The notes beneath the pieces were generated by a model that saw only the letters and a list, made by a program, of their open reading frames with translations, did no database searches and was not told where the DNA came from. Both the position numbers and the translations under genes were made by a program. 64,000 bases of DNA from NCBI RefSeq assembly GCF_009711135.1, contig NZ_WMIC01000003.1, positions 310,001 to 374,000 of the forward strand. The letters run 5' to 3'. The DNA is from Flavobacterium sp. LC2016-01. GTDB taxonomy: Bacteria; Bacteroidota; Bacteroidia; Flavobacteriales; Flavobacteriaceae. Shown in pieces: positions 8,598 to 17,455 of the stretch (positions are counted from its first letter, which is position 1; every line of letters starts with the position of its first letter).

Positions 8598-8717
8598 TTT
8601 AAAATATTTTTAAGTTAATAATCTTCCCATTTTAAACAACAAATTGTTGTAATTTTCTGAAGGTTATTATGCCTTCAAATGAAAGAATAAAGTTCCGGCT
8701 AAAAACTTAGATACATA

Positions 8718-8733
8718 TGTGATCTATATCACA
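8718..8733. promoter_or_regulatory. Crp/Fnr-type palindrome TGTGA-N6-TCACA
   Basis: TGTGATCTATATCACA is a perfect dyad with the half-sites and spacing bound by Crp/Fnr-family dimers. It lies between the divergent aldo/keto reductase (start 8597) and lipoprotein gene (start 8894). Two further dyads of the same GTGAT-N4-ATCAC form occur at 18043 and 18179, next to a Crp/Fnr gene. Confidence 0.55.
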
Positions 8734-8893
8734 TTTTACTATAAGAATTGTTTCATTTTTTAAGGGCAATCTACTTTGACTTTGCTCTATTTTAAATTTT
8801 AATAAAAAAAACGAAAAATTCTTTTTATATATTTATCAAATAAAGGCCGTAAGCTACTTGCTATTTTAATTAACGAACCGATCTAAAAATAGA

Positions 8894-9388
8894 ATGAGGT
8901 ACTCAATACTTTTTTGTCTTCTCTTATCCCTTATCAGTTGCAACAAATTGTATGAATGGACCGAGAAAGAAAGACAAGATTTTAAAACAAAATGTTCACA
9001 AACAATTTATTTTATACCAGACCCAATATCCTTTACGGGTTTTGAATTTGATGAAATTGATTCTATTAAAGTGATCGAAAAAAGCAATCTTAAAAAAATA
9101 AGTACATTCTTTATCTATCTTGATAAAGAAAATAATTTGAATCGTCCTGAATATAAAACTTATTGGACTCACATTGAAAAGAATTTAAATGTTAATCATA
9201 GCTATGAATTTTATTTAGGAAAAGACAAACCCTATATATTGAACAACATGGAAATGATTATGTGGGCACAATATACTATGAAAGGCGAAGGATGGGGTTG
9301 CGAAATGGGAAACTTTACAATTGACAATCAAAAGTTTGAGCATGTCGGAAATATTAATTTTACTAAAAGAGGATTCAAACTGCAATAG
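8894..9388 (+). CDS. Lipoprotein of unknown function
   Basis: The protein has 164 residues. A lipoprotein signal (MRYSILFCLLLSLISC, Cys16) is followed by a polar, mixed alpha/beta sequence with two further Cys (near 35 and 138) that could form a disulfide. I recognise no family. The Asp/Glu/Lys-rich body contains no catalytic motif that I can name. The gene at 9429 follows 40 bases later on the same strand and is probably co-transcribed. Confidence 0.6.
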   Translation: MRYSILFCLLLSLISCNKLYEWTEKERQDFKTKCSQTIYFIPDPISFTGFEFDEIDSIKVIEKSNLKKISTFFIYLDKENNLNRPEYKTYWTHIEKNLNVNHSYEFYLGKDKPYILNNMEMIMWAQYTMKGEGWGCEMGNFTIDNQKFEHVGNINFTKRGFKLQ

Positions 9389-9428
9389 AAAAAAATTGCA
9401 ATACAAATAATCACTTCCAAATTCAAAT

Positions 9429-9806
9429 ATGACATTTAACCACGATCCTAGAATACGATTTTTTTTATTTGTCATAGCCGTATTAATTATAGGTCTCTCT
9501 TACTTAATCAAAATCTTATCCGAACATTTTTTATATAAATATTTAGATAGCTTTAAATCTAAATTCACGATTAATGTTTTGGTAGGTTTACATTGGACGA
9601 TATCCGTTGCGCTAGCTTGTATCTTGCCTGAGTATTTGGCAAAATACAATTTCTTTAAAAATATTTTTGATGACAGTGAAATATGGATGAGTTTAACAAT
9701 GTTATGCCTTTTCTTCATTTCTCTAATAGTTGTTGGAGCAATATTAAACTTAACATTTTGTCGCCAAATTATAAAAGGAAATTTAGATAAAAACGAAAAT
9801 CACTAA
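9429..9806 (+). CDS. Small membrane protein, three predicted segments, unknown function
   Basis: The protein has 125 residues with hydrophobic segments at about 9-28, 48-66 and 85-110. The basic/Asn-rich tail ends NENH and is probably cytoplasmic. No family is recognised. It probably forms a two-gene unit with the lipoprotein upstream. The same frame stays open for another 51 codons after its TAA stop (see 9807-9962), hinting that the gene may be shortened or that the downstream piece is a decayed neighbour. Confidence 0.55.
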   Translation: MTFNHDPRIRFFLFVIAVLIIGLSYLIKILSEHFLYKYLDSFKSKFTINVLVGLHWTISVALACILPEYLAKYNFFKNIFDDSEIWMSLTMLCLFFISLIVVGAILNLTFCRQIIKGNLDKNENH

Positions 9807-9962
9807 CAGTTTAATGAGCAACAACATATATTTGAAGAAATAGTTACAAATACAAAAGTCCCAGGAAATCATTCATTTGGAATTATTGAATTAAAACTTA
9901 GTCAATTCTGGTGTCGTAATCTCAAAAGAAAACATTACGAAGGGCTCATCTTTGCAGAATAA
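9807..9962 (+). pseudogene. Start-less open segment, possible gene remnant
   Basis: Directly after the TAA of the preceding gene, and in the same frame, 51 sense codons run to a TAA at 9960-9962. The translation (for example FEEIVTNTKVPGNHSFGIIE) looks like protein but has no start codon or ribosome site. It may be the decayed end of an older gene, or chance. The rest of the gap to 10051 shows nothing clear. Confidence 0.25.
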
Positions 9963-10050
9963 AATTATTTTACTTCTTATTGAATTAATTTCTAACTTTA
10001 TAATCAACTATGAATCAGTGAGCTAATTTTTAATTACGACAAATAATCCA

Positions 10051-10869
10051 ATGCAGATTTTACCTTCCGCAAGTTTAGCGCCGTATATAAAAAATTATAC
10101 GGTTGTTACGATCGATAAAAATCTTGAAAACGAAGTGTTTTACCCAAGCGGTTATGTGGATTTTATTGTCAATATTTCTGAAGGAGATGCCGCAACCATA
10201 ATCAATGGCAGACGAAAAGATACGCCTGCCATAGAATTACTTGGTCATCTCACTCTTCCCACTCGACTTTCGGTAAAAAAAGACACTTCGGTACTTATTG
10301 CCCGCATCTTTCCGCATGCGAGCACTTTGTTTTTCTCAGATCCGCTTTCTGAATTCACCAACTATGCTACAGACATGTACGATGTAGCAAAAAGTGAAAA
10401 CCGAGAATTGTACAGCCGAATGATGGAAGCAAACGGACTCGATTCTAAAATCAGAATCTTGGAAAATTACTTTTTACTGCAATTGAAAAAAAACGAAACC
10501 CAATTGAAAAAAGTGAATACCCTACAGCTTTTGAGCCAGAAAATTTTCAATGAGCATTCGCAATTAGATTTGCCAACGCTGGCAAAAGATTCGGGATTAT
10601 CAGAAAGATATATTCAAAAACTTTATCTGAATAATATCGGAATCTCTCCTTCTGCTTTTACATCTGTATTTCGATTCAATAAAAGTCTGCAACTCGTTTT
10701 AAATACTTCCGAATCATTAACTGAAATCGCATACGACTGCGGTTATTATGACCAGGCGCATTTTATAAAAGAGTTCCGAAAATTTACCGGAATTACACCT
10801 TCGGCATCAAGAGCTTCGTTAATAAAAAATGACACCGATTTTCAACAGGCTGTCAATATCGGTTTCTAG
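10051..10869 (+). CDS. AraC-family transcriptional regulator
   Basis: The protein has 272 residues. The N-terminal half (about 1-140) resembles the DUF6597-type sensor domain (SLAPYIKNYTVV, FYPSGYVDFIVN). The C-terminal half (about 160-262) is the AraC DNA-binding domain: LDLPTLAKDSGLSERYIQKL forms the first helix-turn-helix and LTEIAYDCGYYDQAHFIKEF with FRKFTGITPSA the second, signature-bearing one. It converges on the DUF4440-like gene with only 3 bases between their stops. The target is unknown. Confidence 0.88.
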   Translation: MQILPSASLAPYIKNYTVVTIDKNLENEVFYPSGYVDFIVNISEGDAATIINGRRKDTPAIELLGHLTLPTRLSVKKDTSVLIARIFPHASTLFFSDPLSEFTNYATDMYDVAKSENRELYSRMMEANGLDSKIRILENYFLLQLKKNETQLKKVNTLQLLSQKIFNEHSQLDLPTLAKDSGLSERYIQKLYLNNIGISPSAFTSVFRFNKSLQLVLNTSESLTEIAYDCGYYDQAHFIKEFRKFTGITPSASRASLIKNDTDFQQAVNIGF

Positions 10870-10872
10870 GTT

Positions 10873-11319
10873 TTACTTCGCCGGATGATTACTGCTAAAC
10901 ATATCACGGTGCATTTTCCAGCCGTCTTTAGTGTTTTTCCAGATCACAATCACTTTTCCATCGTCTAATTTTTTGCCATCCATATCGGTCATTTCGTAAA
11001 AACTTTCCTCGGTCACAGAAGTTTTGCCGTCACCATACAAATTCTGAATCGTGAATTTGACATGAACTTGAGGGCCGTTTTTAAAAAATGAAGCAATTTG
11101 TTGGCCTCCGCATAAAGGTGCTGTGTTTGGTGGAAATAAACAGGCGTCATCTGTATATTTTGTCAAAATTGATCCGTCATTTTTATTGGCAATAGCTGCA
11201 TAGTTCGCATTGCTTGCCTCAATAATTTCTCTGACTTCCTTTAATGAAGAATTTGAAGTTTGTGCATTGCTAAAAAAAGCAAGCAGCAATAATCCGTTTA
11301 AAATAAGTGCTTTTTTCAT
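10873..11319 (-). CDS. Secreted DUF4440/SnoaL-like (NTF2-fold) protein
   Basis: The protein has 148 residues with a signal peptide (about 1-19, ending SNAQ). The rest fits the NTF2-like/DUF4440 fold: a helical start with NYAAIANKNDGSILTKYTDDAC, then beta-strands ending VIVIWKNTKDGWKMHRDMF. Such proteins are small-molecule-binding or ketosteroid-isomerase-like, and their function is usually unassigned. A second member of the same broad fold lies at 59131-59610. Confidence 0.72.
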   Translation of the reverse strand: MKKALILNGLLLLAFFSNAQTSNSSLKEVREIIEASNANYAAIANKNDGSILTKYTDDACLFPPNTAPLCGGQQIASFFKNGPQVHVKFTIQNLYGDGKTSVTEESFYEMTDMDGKKLDDGKVIVIWKNTKDGWKMHRDMFSSNHPAK

Positions 11320-11439
11320 TTTTAATAATTTTTTTCACAAAGAAAAAGATTATCATTTGCAGGAAATTGTAAAATTACGAACAGCATAAATATTTGTTCT
11401 TCATTTTCAATTCAAAAAGTTTGCAAGCAATTCCTTAAT

Positions 11440-11517
11440 TATAACGATATAGTTCAAAAATGGCTTATAAGTGTATTTTAAACACCTGTAAAACTATAAC
11501 AATATAGCCCAAAAGTG
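11440..11517. repeat. Pair of imperfect 23-base direct repeats upstream of gnd
   Basis: Copies at 11440-11462 and 11495-11517 share 19 of 23 bases and start 55 bases apart. Between them lies a small dyad, gtgt...acac. They belong to the 376-base gap between the DUF4440-like gene and gnd, which holds no gene. They could be regulator sites for the pentose phosphate operon. Confidence 0.5.
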
Positions 11518-11599
11518 AACAATTTTACCCCTAATTTTTCAGCATTTTTCTCTAACTTAGCGGTCTATATTTTAAAATGTAAGATTAAAATAAACTTTG

Positions 11600-11662
11600 T
11601 TTTGCTGCAAAACATTGAATGAAAAAGAATTACCAAACTTTCTCCTACTTTTTGCTGCAAAA
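11600..11662. promoter_or_regulatory. Two TTTTGCTGCAAAA palindromes, exactly 50 bp apart, before gnd
   Basis: Identical 13-base palindromes lie at 11600-11612 and 11650-11662, each followed by (a)catt and preceded by an ACTTT-like stretch. The 50-base offset is close to five helical turns, so two dimers would sit on the same face of the DNA. The second copy ends 34 bases before the gnd ATG. A repressor or activator of gnd-zwf-pgl is the natural guess; the protein is unknown. Confidence 0.55.
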
Positions 11663-11695
11663 ACATTCTTCTAATAATTTAGTTAATTGAAAACT

Positions 11696-13105
11696 ATGAG
11701 CAAATTTGATTTTGGAATTGTAGGACTCGGTGTAATGGGCCGCAACCTACTTTTAAATATCGCCAGCCATAACTTTGCGGCTGCAGGTTTAGACTTAGAC
11801 ACTGAAAAAGTTAATTCTCTTCAACAAGAAGCTGACGAAAACCAAACAATTGAAGCGACAACAGATGTAAAACATTTTGTTGAGCTTATTCAACAGCCAA
11901 GAGCGATTATGCTATTAGTTCCTGCTGGAAAACCGGTTGACAGCGCTATTGCAAGCTTACTTCCTCATTTAGATAAAGGAGATATTATTATCGACGGCGG
12001 AAACACTTATTTTACTGATACTGACAGAAGATTTTTAGAATTATCTGAAAAAGGAATTTATTTCTTCGGAATGGGAATTTCTGGTGGTGAAAAAGGAGCT
12101 CGTTTCGGTCCTGCTATGATGCCAGGAGGTGATCAAAAAGCATACGAAAGACTTCGTCCTATTTTTGAGGCAATTGCTGCAAAAGTTGACGGTGAACCTT
12201 GCGTAGAATATCTTGGAAACGGATCTGCTGGAAACTACGTAAAAATGGTTCATAACGGAATCGAATACGGAATTATGCAATTGATTTCTGAGATTTACGA
12301 CTTAATGAAAAGAGGTTATAATCTTGATGACAATACAATTCAGAAGACTTTTGAAGAATGGAACCAAACGCATGACCTTAAGTCTTATTTAGTTGAAATT
12401 ACAGGAAAAATCCTGAAACAGCAAGATGAAGACGGAAGTCTTTTAATCAACAAAATCTCTGATTGGGCAAAATCAAAAGGTACAGGAAAATGGACTTCGC
12501 AAAACGCAATGGATTTGCAGGTTCCAGTACCAACTATCGACGCTGCAGTTAACATGCGCGATATGTCTAAAACTAAACCAGAAAGAATTGAAGCTGCTAA
12601 AAATTTAGTTTGGAACACAGCTAATGCAGATGTAAATGCAAGCGAAGCAATTGCGGCATTAAAATCGGCTTTATATTTTTCTATCGTTGTGACTTATGCA
12701 CAAGGATTAGCACAACTTCATACGGCTTCTAAAGAATACAATTACGGATTAAATCTTGAAACTGTTGCCAAAATATGGCGCGGCGGCTGTATTATTCGTG
12801 CTACTATTTTAGAAGATTTCAGAAAAGCTTATGTAGCAAAATCAGATTTGCCAAACTTGCTTTTAGATGCTGGAATTGCTTCAAAATTAACCGAAAACCA
12901 AGCAGGAATGAGAGCTGTTATTCAGTTTGCTGTTCAAAAAGGTTTACCTATATCAGGATTAATGAATTCGCTGTCTTATTTTGATGCCTATAGATCTGAA
13001 AATCTTCCAACGAATTTAATTCAGGCACAGCGCGATTTTTTCGGGGCACATACTTACGAACGTACAGATAAAGCAGGTGTTTTTCATACACAATGGTCTG
13101 AATAA
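11696..13105 (+). CDS. gnd: 6-phosphogluconate dehydrogenase, decarboxylating
   Basis: The enzyme oxidises and decarboxylates 6-phosphogluconate to ribulose 5-phosphate, producing NADPH. From the ATG at 11696 it has 469 residues, the normal length. The Rossmann motif GLGVMG is at 10-15. The catalytic block GISGGEKGARFGPAMMPGG is at about 125-143, and the C-terminal dimer region contains LIQAQRDFFGAHTYER. An in-frame TTG lies three codons upstream, but ATG is preferred. It is the first gene of gnd-zwf-pgl, the complete oxidative branch of the pentose phosphate pathway; zwf follows after 30 bases. Confidence 0.97.
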   Translation: MSKFDFGIVGLGVMGRNLLLNIASHNFAAAGLDLDTEKVNSLQQEADENQTIEATTDVKHFVELIQQPRAIMLLVPAGKPVDSAIASLLPHLDKGDIIIDGGNTYFTDTDRRFLELSEKGIYFFGMGISGGEKGARFGPAMMPGGDQKAYERLRPIFEAIAAKVDGEPCVEYLGNGSAGNYVKMVHNGIEYGIMQLISEIYDLMKRGYNLDDNTIQKTFEEWNQTHDLKSYLVEITGKILKQQDEDGSLLINKISDWAKSKGTGKWTSQNAMDLQVPVPTIDAAVNMRDMSKTKPERIEAAKNLVWNTANADVNASEAIAALKSALYFSIVVTYAQGLAQLHTASKEYNYGLNLETVAKIWRGGCIIRATILEDFRKAYVAKSDLPNLLLDAGIASKLTENQAGMRAVIQFAVQKGLPISGLMNSLSYFDAYRSENLPTNLIQAQRDFFGAHTYERTDKAGVFHTQWSE

Positions 13106-13135
13106 AAATACTTATAAGCAACACAACTACACACA

Positions 13136-14665
13136 ATGACTAAAAATAAAAATATAAATCCAACAATTATTGTAATTTTTGGAGGAACCGGAGATCTGGC
13201 AAAGAGAAAGCTCTTTCCGGCATTTCAAAATCTGTACCTTGACGGACGTATGTCTGAGAAGTTTCAGATTATTGCTCTTGGAAGAGCAGAAAAAACAGAT
13301 GAAGATTTTCGCAGTTATGTAGCCGAAAATCTAAACATCTTTTCAAGAAGAAAGGAAATTTCTGATCCAGAAACACAAAAATTTCTTTCGCACATAACGT
13401 ATCACAGTCTTGATATTGATAAAGAAGAATCGTACCAAGGTTTAAATGAAAAGATCAACAATTTTGATCTTGCTTTTGGAGAACGTGCCAATCGTCTTTT
13501 CTATCTTTCGATCACGCCTTCTTTTATTTCAACAATTTCGAGCAATATCAAAAAAATCGGACTTGCGGCGAATCCAAAACAAGACCGTATTATTATTGAA
13601 AAGCCTTTTGGTTATGATAAAACGTCTGCAATTGCATTAAATGAAATGCTTTCGCAAACTTTCAAAGAAGAACAGATTTACAGAATCGACCATTATTTAG
13701 GTAAAGAAACCGTTCAAAATATTCTTGCTTTCCGTTTTGGAAATTCGATGTTTGAACCTTTATGGAGCCGTAATTTTATTGATTTTGTCCAAATTACAGT
13801 AGCCGAGGAAGTCGGAGTTGAAGAACGAGGCGGTTTTTATGAAGGCGTTGGTGCTTTAAAAGACATGATTCAAAACCATTTATTTCAGATTCTATGTATG
13901 ACGGCTATGGAAGCACCCGCTTCGTTAGCAGCAGACGACATTAGAAATCGTAAAGCCGATGTTTTAAAATCGATTCGCCGTATCAAACCAGATGAAGTTG
14001 ATCATTACATTGTTAGAGGTCAATATGGTGCAGGTGAAATAAAAGGAACTCCGGTTCCAGGGTATCGTCAAGATAAAGGAATTGCACCAGATTCTAATAC
14101 GGAAACGTATGTCGCAATGAAAATTTATCTGGACAACTGGAGATGGCAGGGAATTCCGTTCTATCTGCGTTCTGGAAAAAGAATGGAAGAAAGACAATCT
14201 TCTATTATTATTCAGTTTAAGCCAGTGCCGCATTCTTCATTTTCTTATGGAAAAGCAGGAATGACTCCAAACCGACTGATTATCAACATTCAGCCGTCTA
14301 TGGATATCAAATTGCAGTTTATGACCAAGAAACCTGGTTTATCAATGTCGCTAAGACCAGCTGAAATGGTATTTGATTATTTTGAATGCTCTACTATGTC
14401 GCCAGAAGCTTATGAAACTTTATTAGCAGATGCTTTGGCAGGAGATCCTACCCTATTTATGCGTTGGGATCAGGTAGAAGAAGCCTGGGATGCTATTGAT
14501 ACCATTCAGCAAGTATGGAAAACTACAGCTCCAACCAATTTTCCAAATTATAAAGCAGGAAGCTGGGGACCTGAAGAAGCGGACGAATTATTAGCACGCC
14601 AAGGCCACAAATGGATTCCGAATACACAAACAAAAGAAGAAGTTTTAGATGATACAGATTTATAA
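13136..14665 (+). CDS. zwf: Glucose-6-phosphate 1-dehydrogenase
   Basis: The enzyme oxidises glucose 6-phosphate to 6-phosphogluconolactone with NADP+. It has 509 residues, typical for bacteria. The nucleotide-binding motif GGTGDLAKRK lies at 16-25. The active-site signature RIDHYLGKE starts at residue 183, with the His-Tyr pair at 186-187. It is the middle gene of gnd-zwf-pgl, and its last 17 bases overlap pgl, so the two are probably translationally coupled. Confidence 0.97.
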   Translation: MTKNKNINPTIIVIFGGTGDLAKRKLFPAFQNLYLDGRMSEKFQIIALGRAEKTDEDFRSYVAENLNIFSRRKEISDPETQKFLSHITYHSLDIDKEESYQGLNEKINNFDLAFGERANRLFYLSITPSFISTISSNIKKIGLAANPKQDRIIIEKPFGYDKTSAIALNEMLSQTFKEEQIYRIDHYLGKETVQNILAFRFGNSMFEPLWSRNFIDFVQITVAEEVGVEERGGFYEGVGALKDMIQNHLFQILCMTAMEAPASLAADDIRNRKADVLKSIRRIKPDEVDHYIVRGQYGAGEIKGTPVPGYRQDKGIAPDSNTETYVAMKIYLDNWRWQGIPFYLRSGKRMEERQSSIIIQFKPVPHSSFSYGKAGMTPNRLIINIQPSMDIKLQFMTKKPGLSMSLRPAEMVFDYFECSTMSPEAYETLLADALAGDPTLFMRWDQVEEAWDAIDTIQQVWKTTAPTNFPNYKAGSWGPEEADELLARQGHKWIPNTQTKEEVLDDTDL

Positions 14666-15365
14666 TAATACAGAAGAAATTAATATTGCAGCTACAAATC
14701 TATTTGTTGAAGCAGCACAGAAAGCAATTGCCGAAAAAGGCAAATTTACTGCTGTGTTGACGGGAGGTTCTTCGCCTGCGGGGATTTACAAATTATTGGC
14801 TTCTGATGATTACAAAAATAAAATAGACTGGAGCAAAGTGTTCATATTTTGGGGAGACGAAAGATGGGTGCCTCTTAATGATGATTTAAGTAATGCAAAA
14901 ATGTCTTACAGTACTTTATTAAGCCACATTCCTATTCCGCAAGAAAATATCTTCGAAATGTATAAAGATGGTGTTACGCCAGAAGATTATGCAGCTGAAT
15001 ATGAGAAGTCTATTAAAACTGTTTTAGGTGAGGAAGGAAAATTTGACCTAATCTTATTAGGAATGGGAGATGATGGTCATACAGCTTCTCTTTTCCCTGG
15101 TGAAGCCGTTTTAGAAGAACAAAACAAATGGGTTGACGCTTATTATTTAGCGCCTCAAAAAATGCACCGTATTACGCTTACTGCGCCGTTAATCAACAAA
15201 GCAGAAAAGATTGTTGTGGTTGCTTTTGGAGAGAAGAAAATTAACGCTTTGAAAGAAGTTACAACGGGAGCATACAATCCAACGCTTTACCCAATGCAAT
15301 TGATCAAACCAGTTTCTGGCGAATTATTGTTTTTGGTTGATAAAGTTGCTGCCGGAACGAATTAA
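14649..15365 (+). CDS. pgl: 6-phosphogluconolactonase (DevB type)
   Basis: The enzyme hydrolyses 6-phosphogluconolactone to 6-phosphogluconate, the step between Zwf and Gnd. It has 238 residues and belongs to the glucosamine-6-phosphate-isomerase-like fold: LTGGSSPAGIYKLLA (about 37-51) is the phosphate-binding loop, FIFWGDERWVP (about 66-76) the conserved strand, and LLGMGDDGHTASLFPG (about 136-151) the active-site stretch. It starts inside the end of zwf in another frame, and a terminator follows its stop. Confidence 0.95.
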   Translation: MIQIYNNTEEINIAATNLFVEAAQKAIAEKGKFTAVLTGGSSPAGIYKLLASDDYKNKIDWSKVFIFWGDERWVPLNDDLSNAKMSYSTLLSHIPIPQENIFEMYKDGVTPEDYAAEYEKSIKTVLGEEGKFDLILLGMGDDGHTASLFPGEAVLEEQNKWVDAYYLAPQKMHRITLTAPLINKAEKIVVVAFGEKKINALKEVTTGAYNPTLYPMQLIKPVSGELLFLVDKVAAGTN

Positions 15366-15387
15366 AAAATAATTTTATATGAATATT

Positions 15388-15419
15388 AAAAGGTTTATGC
15401 TGAAAAGTATAAACCTTTT
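15388..15419 (+). terminator. Terminator of gnd-zwf-pgl
   Basis: An 11-bp stem (15388-15398 with 15409-15419) with a 10-base loop ends in an eight-T run, 22 bases after the pgl stop. Confidence 0.8.
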
Positions 15420-15433
15420 TTTGTTGCAATTTT

Positions 15434-15506
15434 TTCTCTCGCAGATTCAGCAGATTGGCAGATTAAATTAAAAAAATCTTGTAAATCTGCTGAATCTGCG
15501 GGAGAA
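15434..15506. repeat. 23-bp-arm inverted repeat ('cgcagattcagcagatt' type)
   Basis: Arms 15434-15456 and 15484-15506 match in 22 of 23 positions across a 27-base centre. The core cgcagattcagcagatt looks like another interspersed intergenic repeat. The rest of the 15366-15687 gap shows nothing beyond the terminator and this element. Confidence 0.75.
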
Positions 15507-15687
15507 CCCTATAGACAAAGCAATTTAAAACAGTTATAAATCACTGAAAAACAATTATTTACAAAACATATTTATTTTTTTTATACTTTTACTTAAGAGA
15601 CTCATATTCAATTTAATAGATTATCAAACCGAGTTCTATTTCCCCAAGCTTTTACAACGATTATATAAATACAAATACATTTTTGAG

Positions 15688-17412
15688 ATGAAATATAATT
15701 ACTTATTAATTGCTGTTTTCCTTCTTTTTGCCTGCAATAAAAATAAAAATGCAGAAACTCAACCAGTAAAAGTCAGTGCCAATCAAGGATGTTATATGCC
15801 TAAAGCAAATGATAAAGATTGGTATACCGAAAATAAAAAAGCACCAAAATTTAAAGGTCTTGATGGTATCAATTTTAAAATATCGACAAAGAACCAAGAA
15901 GTTCAAGAATACTTTAATCAAGGAATGATGCTGGCGTACGGCTTTAATCATGCTGAAGCTGCACGATCGTTTTATGAAGCCACTCGTTTAGATCCCAATT
16001 GTGCGATGGCGTATTGGGGTTTTGCTTATGTTTTAGGGCCAAATTACAATGGAGGAATGGAAGAAGACAATTTCCAAAGAGCTTTTGATGCAGTACAAAA
16101 AGCCAAAAAACTTGCAGCAAACTGCACTCCAAAAGAAGCAGCTCTGATTGATGCTTTAACCACTCGTTATACCGAAAATCCTCCTGCTGACCGAAAACCT
16201 TTAGATACTGCTTATGCGGCAGCCATGAAAAAAGTCTATATCAAATTTTCATCAGATCCTGATATTGGCGCACTTTACGCCGAATCTTTAATGAATTTAC
16301 ATCCTTGGGATTTATACGAAAAAGACACTGAAAAATCCAAAAAATGGACCCCGCAGATACTAAGCGTTTTAAACGAATTAATCAAAAAAAATCCAAAACA
16401 TCCTGGCGCACATCACTTTTTAGTTCATGCCGAAGAAGCTTCAGCACATCCAGAAAACGCGTTAAAAAGTGCCAAATTATTAGAAACTTTAGTTCCGGGA
16501 TCTGGTCATTTAGTACATATGCCTTCGCATATCTACATTCGTACTGGCGATTATCACCAAGGCTCGCTTTCAAACATTGAAGCCATAAAAATTGACAGTC
16601 TTTATACAACCGTGTGCCATGCGCAGGGTGCTTATCCTCTCGCCTATTATCCGCATAATTATCATTTTTTAACGGCCACAGCGGCTTTAGAAGGAGATTC
16701 TAGATTGGCTTGGAAATCGGCACAAAAACTTCAGGAACACATTTCAACTCAAATTATGCGCGAACCCGGCTGGGGCACACTCCAGCATTATTATACTATT
16801 CCGTATTATATTGCCGTAAAATTTTCCATGTGGGACAATGTTATGGTGCTTCCAAAGCCTGACGAAGATCTTGTTTATCCGAATGCAATTTGGCATTACG
16901 CAAGAGGAATGGCTTTTCTTGGAAAAAATGAAGTAAAAAATGCCGAAAAAGAACTTGCCTCGCTGAATGGATTGGCAAAAAATAAAGCTTTAAAAGATCT
17001 AACTATTTGGAATATCAATACAACGCTCGATCTTGTTCAGATTGCATCAAACGTGCTTTCGGCCGGAATTGAATCAAAAAACAATAATTTGGACAAGGCA
17101 ATTGTGTTGTTAAATAAAGCGGTCGAAATTGAAGATCGCTTAAATTACAATGAACCGCCAGATTGGTTTTTCTCTGTAAGACATTATTTAGGAGCAGTAT
17201 TAATCAAATCTGGAAAATACAAAGAAGCAGAAAAAATTTATCTCCAAGATTTAGAAACTTTGCCTAAAAATGGCTGGGCTTTAATTGGACTTTATAATTC
17301 TTTGGTGCAGCAAAAAAAGGAAAAAGAAGCCTTGAAAATAAAAACTGCTTTTGATAATTCCTGGCAGTTTGCTGATGTAAAAATTAAATCATCATCGACA
17401 ATTGCAGATTAA
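15688..17412 (+). CDS. Tetratricopeptide-repeat lipoprotein
   Basis: The protein has 574 residues. The lipoprotein signal ends LLFAC (Cys16). After a linker the sequence is mostly helical with several TPR-like units: YFNQGMMLAYGFNHAEAARSFYEA (about 71-94), AMAYWGFAYVLGPNYNGG, and a C-terminal pair DKAIVLLNKAVEIEDRL and YKEAEKIYLQDLETLPKN (about 470-535). LVPGSGHLVHMPSHIYIRTGDY around 270-291 is a conserved core of this TPR group. It is probably an envelope-bound protein-protein interaction factor; no enzymatic role is visible. The Crp/Fnr gene follows 43 bases later. Confidence 0.78.
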   Translation: MKYNYLLIAVFLLFACNKNKNAETQPVKVSANQGCYMPKANDKDWYTENKKAPKFKGLDGINFKISTKNQEVQEYFNQGMMLAYGFNHAEAARSFYEATRLDPNCAMAYWGFAYVLGPNYNGGMEEDNFQRAFDAVQKAKKLAANCTPKEAALIDALTTRYTENPPADRKPLDTAYAAAMKKVYIKFSSDPDIGALYAESLMNLHPWDLYEKDTEKSKKWTPQILSVLNELIKKNPKHPGAHHFLVHAEEASAHPENALKSAKLLETLVPGSGHLVHMPSHIYIRTGDYHQGSLSNIEAIKIDSLYTTVCHAQGAYPLAYYPHNYHFLTATAALEGDSRLAWKSAQKLQEHISTQIMREPGWGTLQHYYTIPYYIAVKFSMWDNVMVLPKPDEDLVYPNAIWHYARGMAFLGKNEVKNAEKELASLNGLAKNKALKDLTIWNINTTLDLVQIASNVLSAGIESKNNNLDKAIVLLNKAVEIEDRLNYNEPPDWFFSVRHYLGAVLIKSGKYKEAEKIYLQDLETLPKNGWALIGLYNSLVQQKKEKEALKIKTAFDNSWQFADVKIKSSSTIAD

Positions 17413-17455
17413 AAGTGATTTGAAGTATAAAAAAGTTTAGCTAAATTTACTTCAT

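Noticed and set aside
8776..8784. Core word caaagtcaa of the shared redox-cluster element, minus strand upstream of the aldo/keto reductase
   Set aside because: Only nine bases match and no TAnnTTTG box follows at 21 bases, so it cannot be called another copy.
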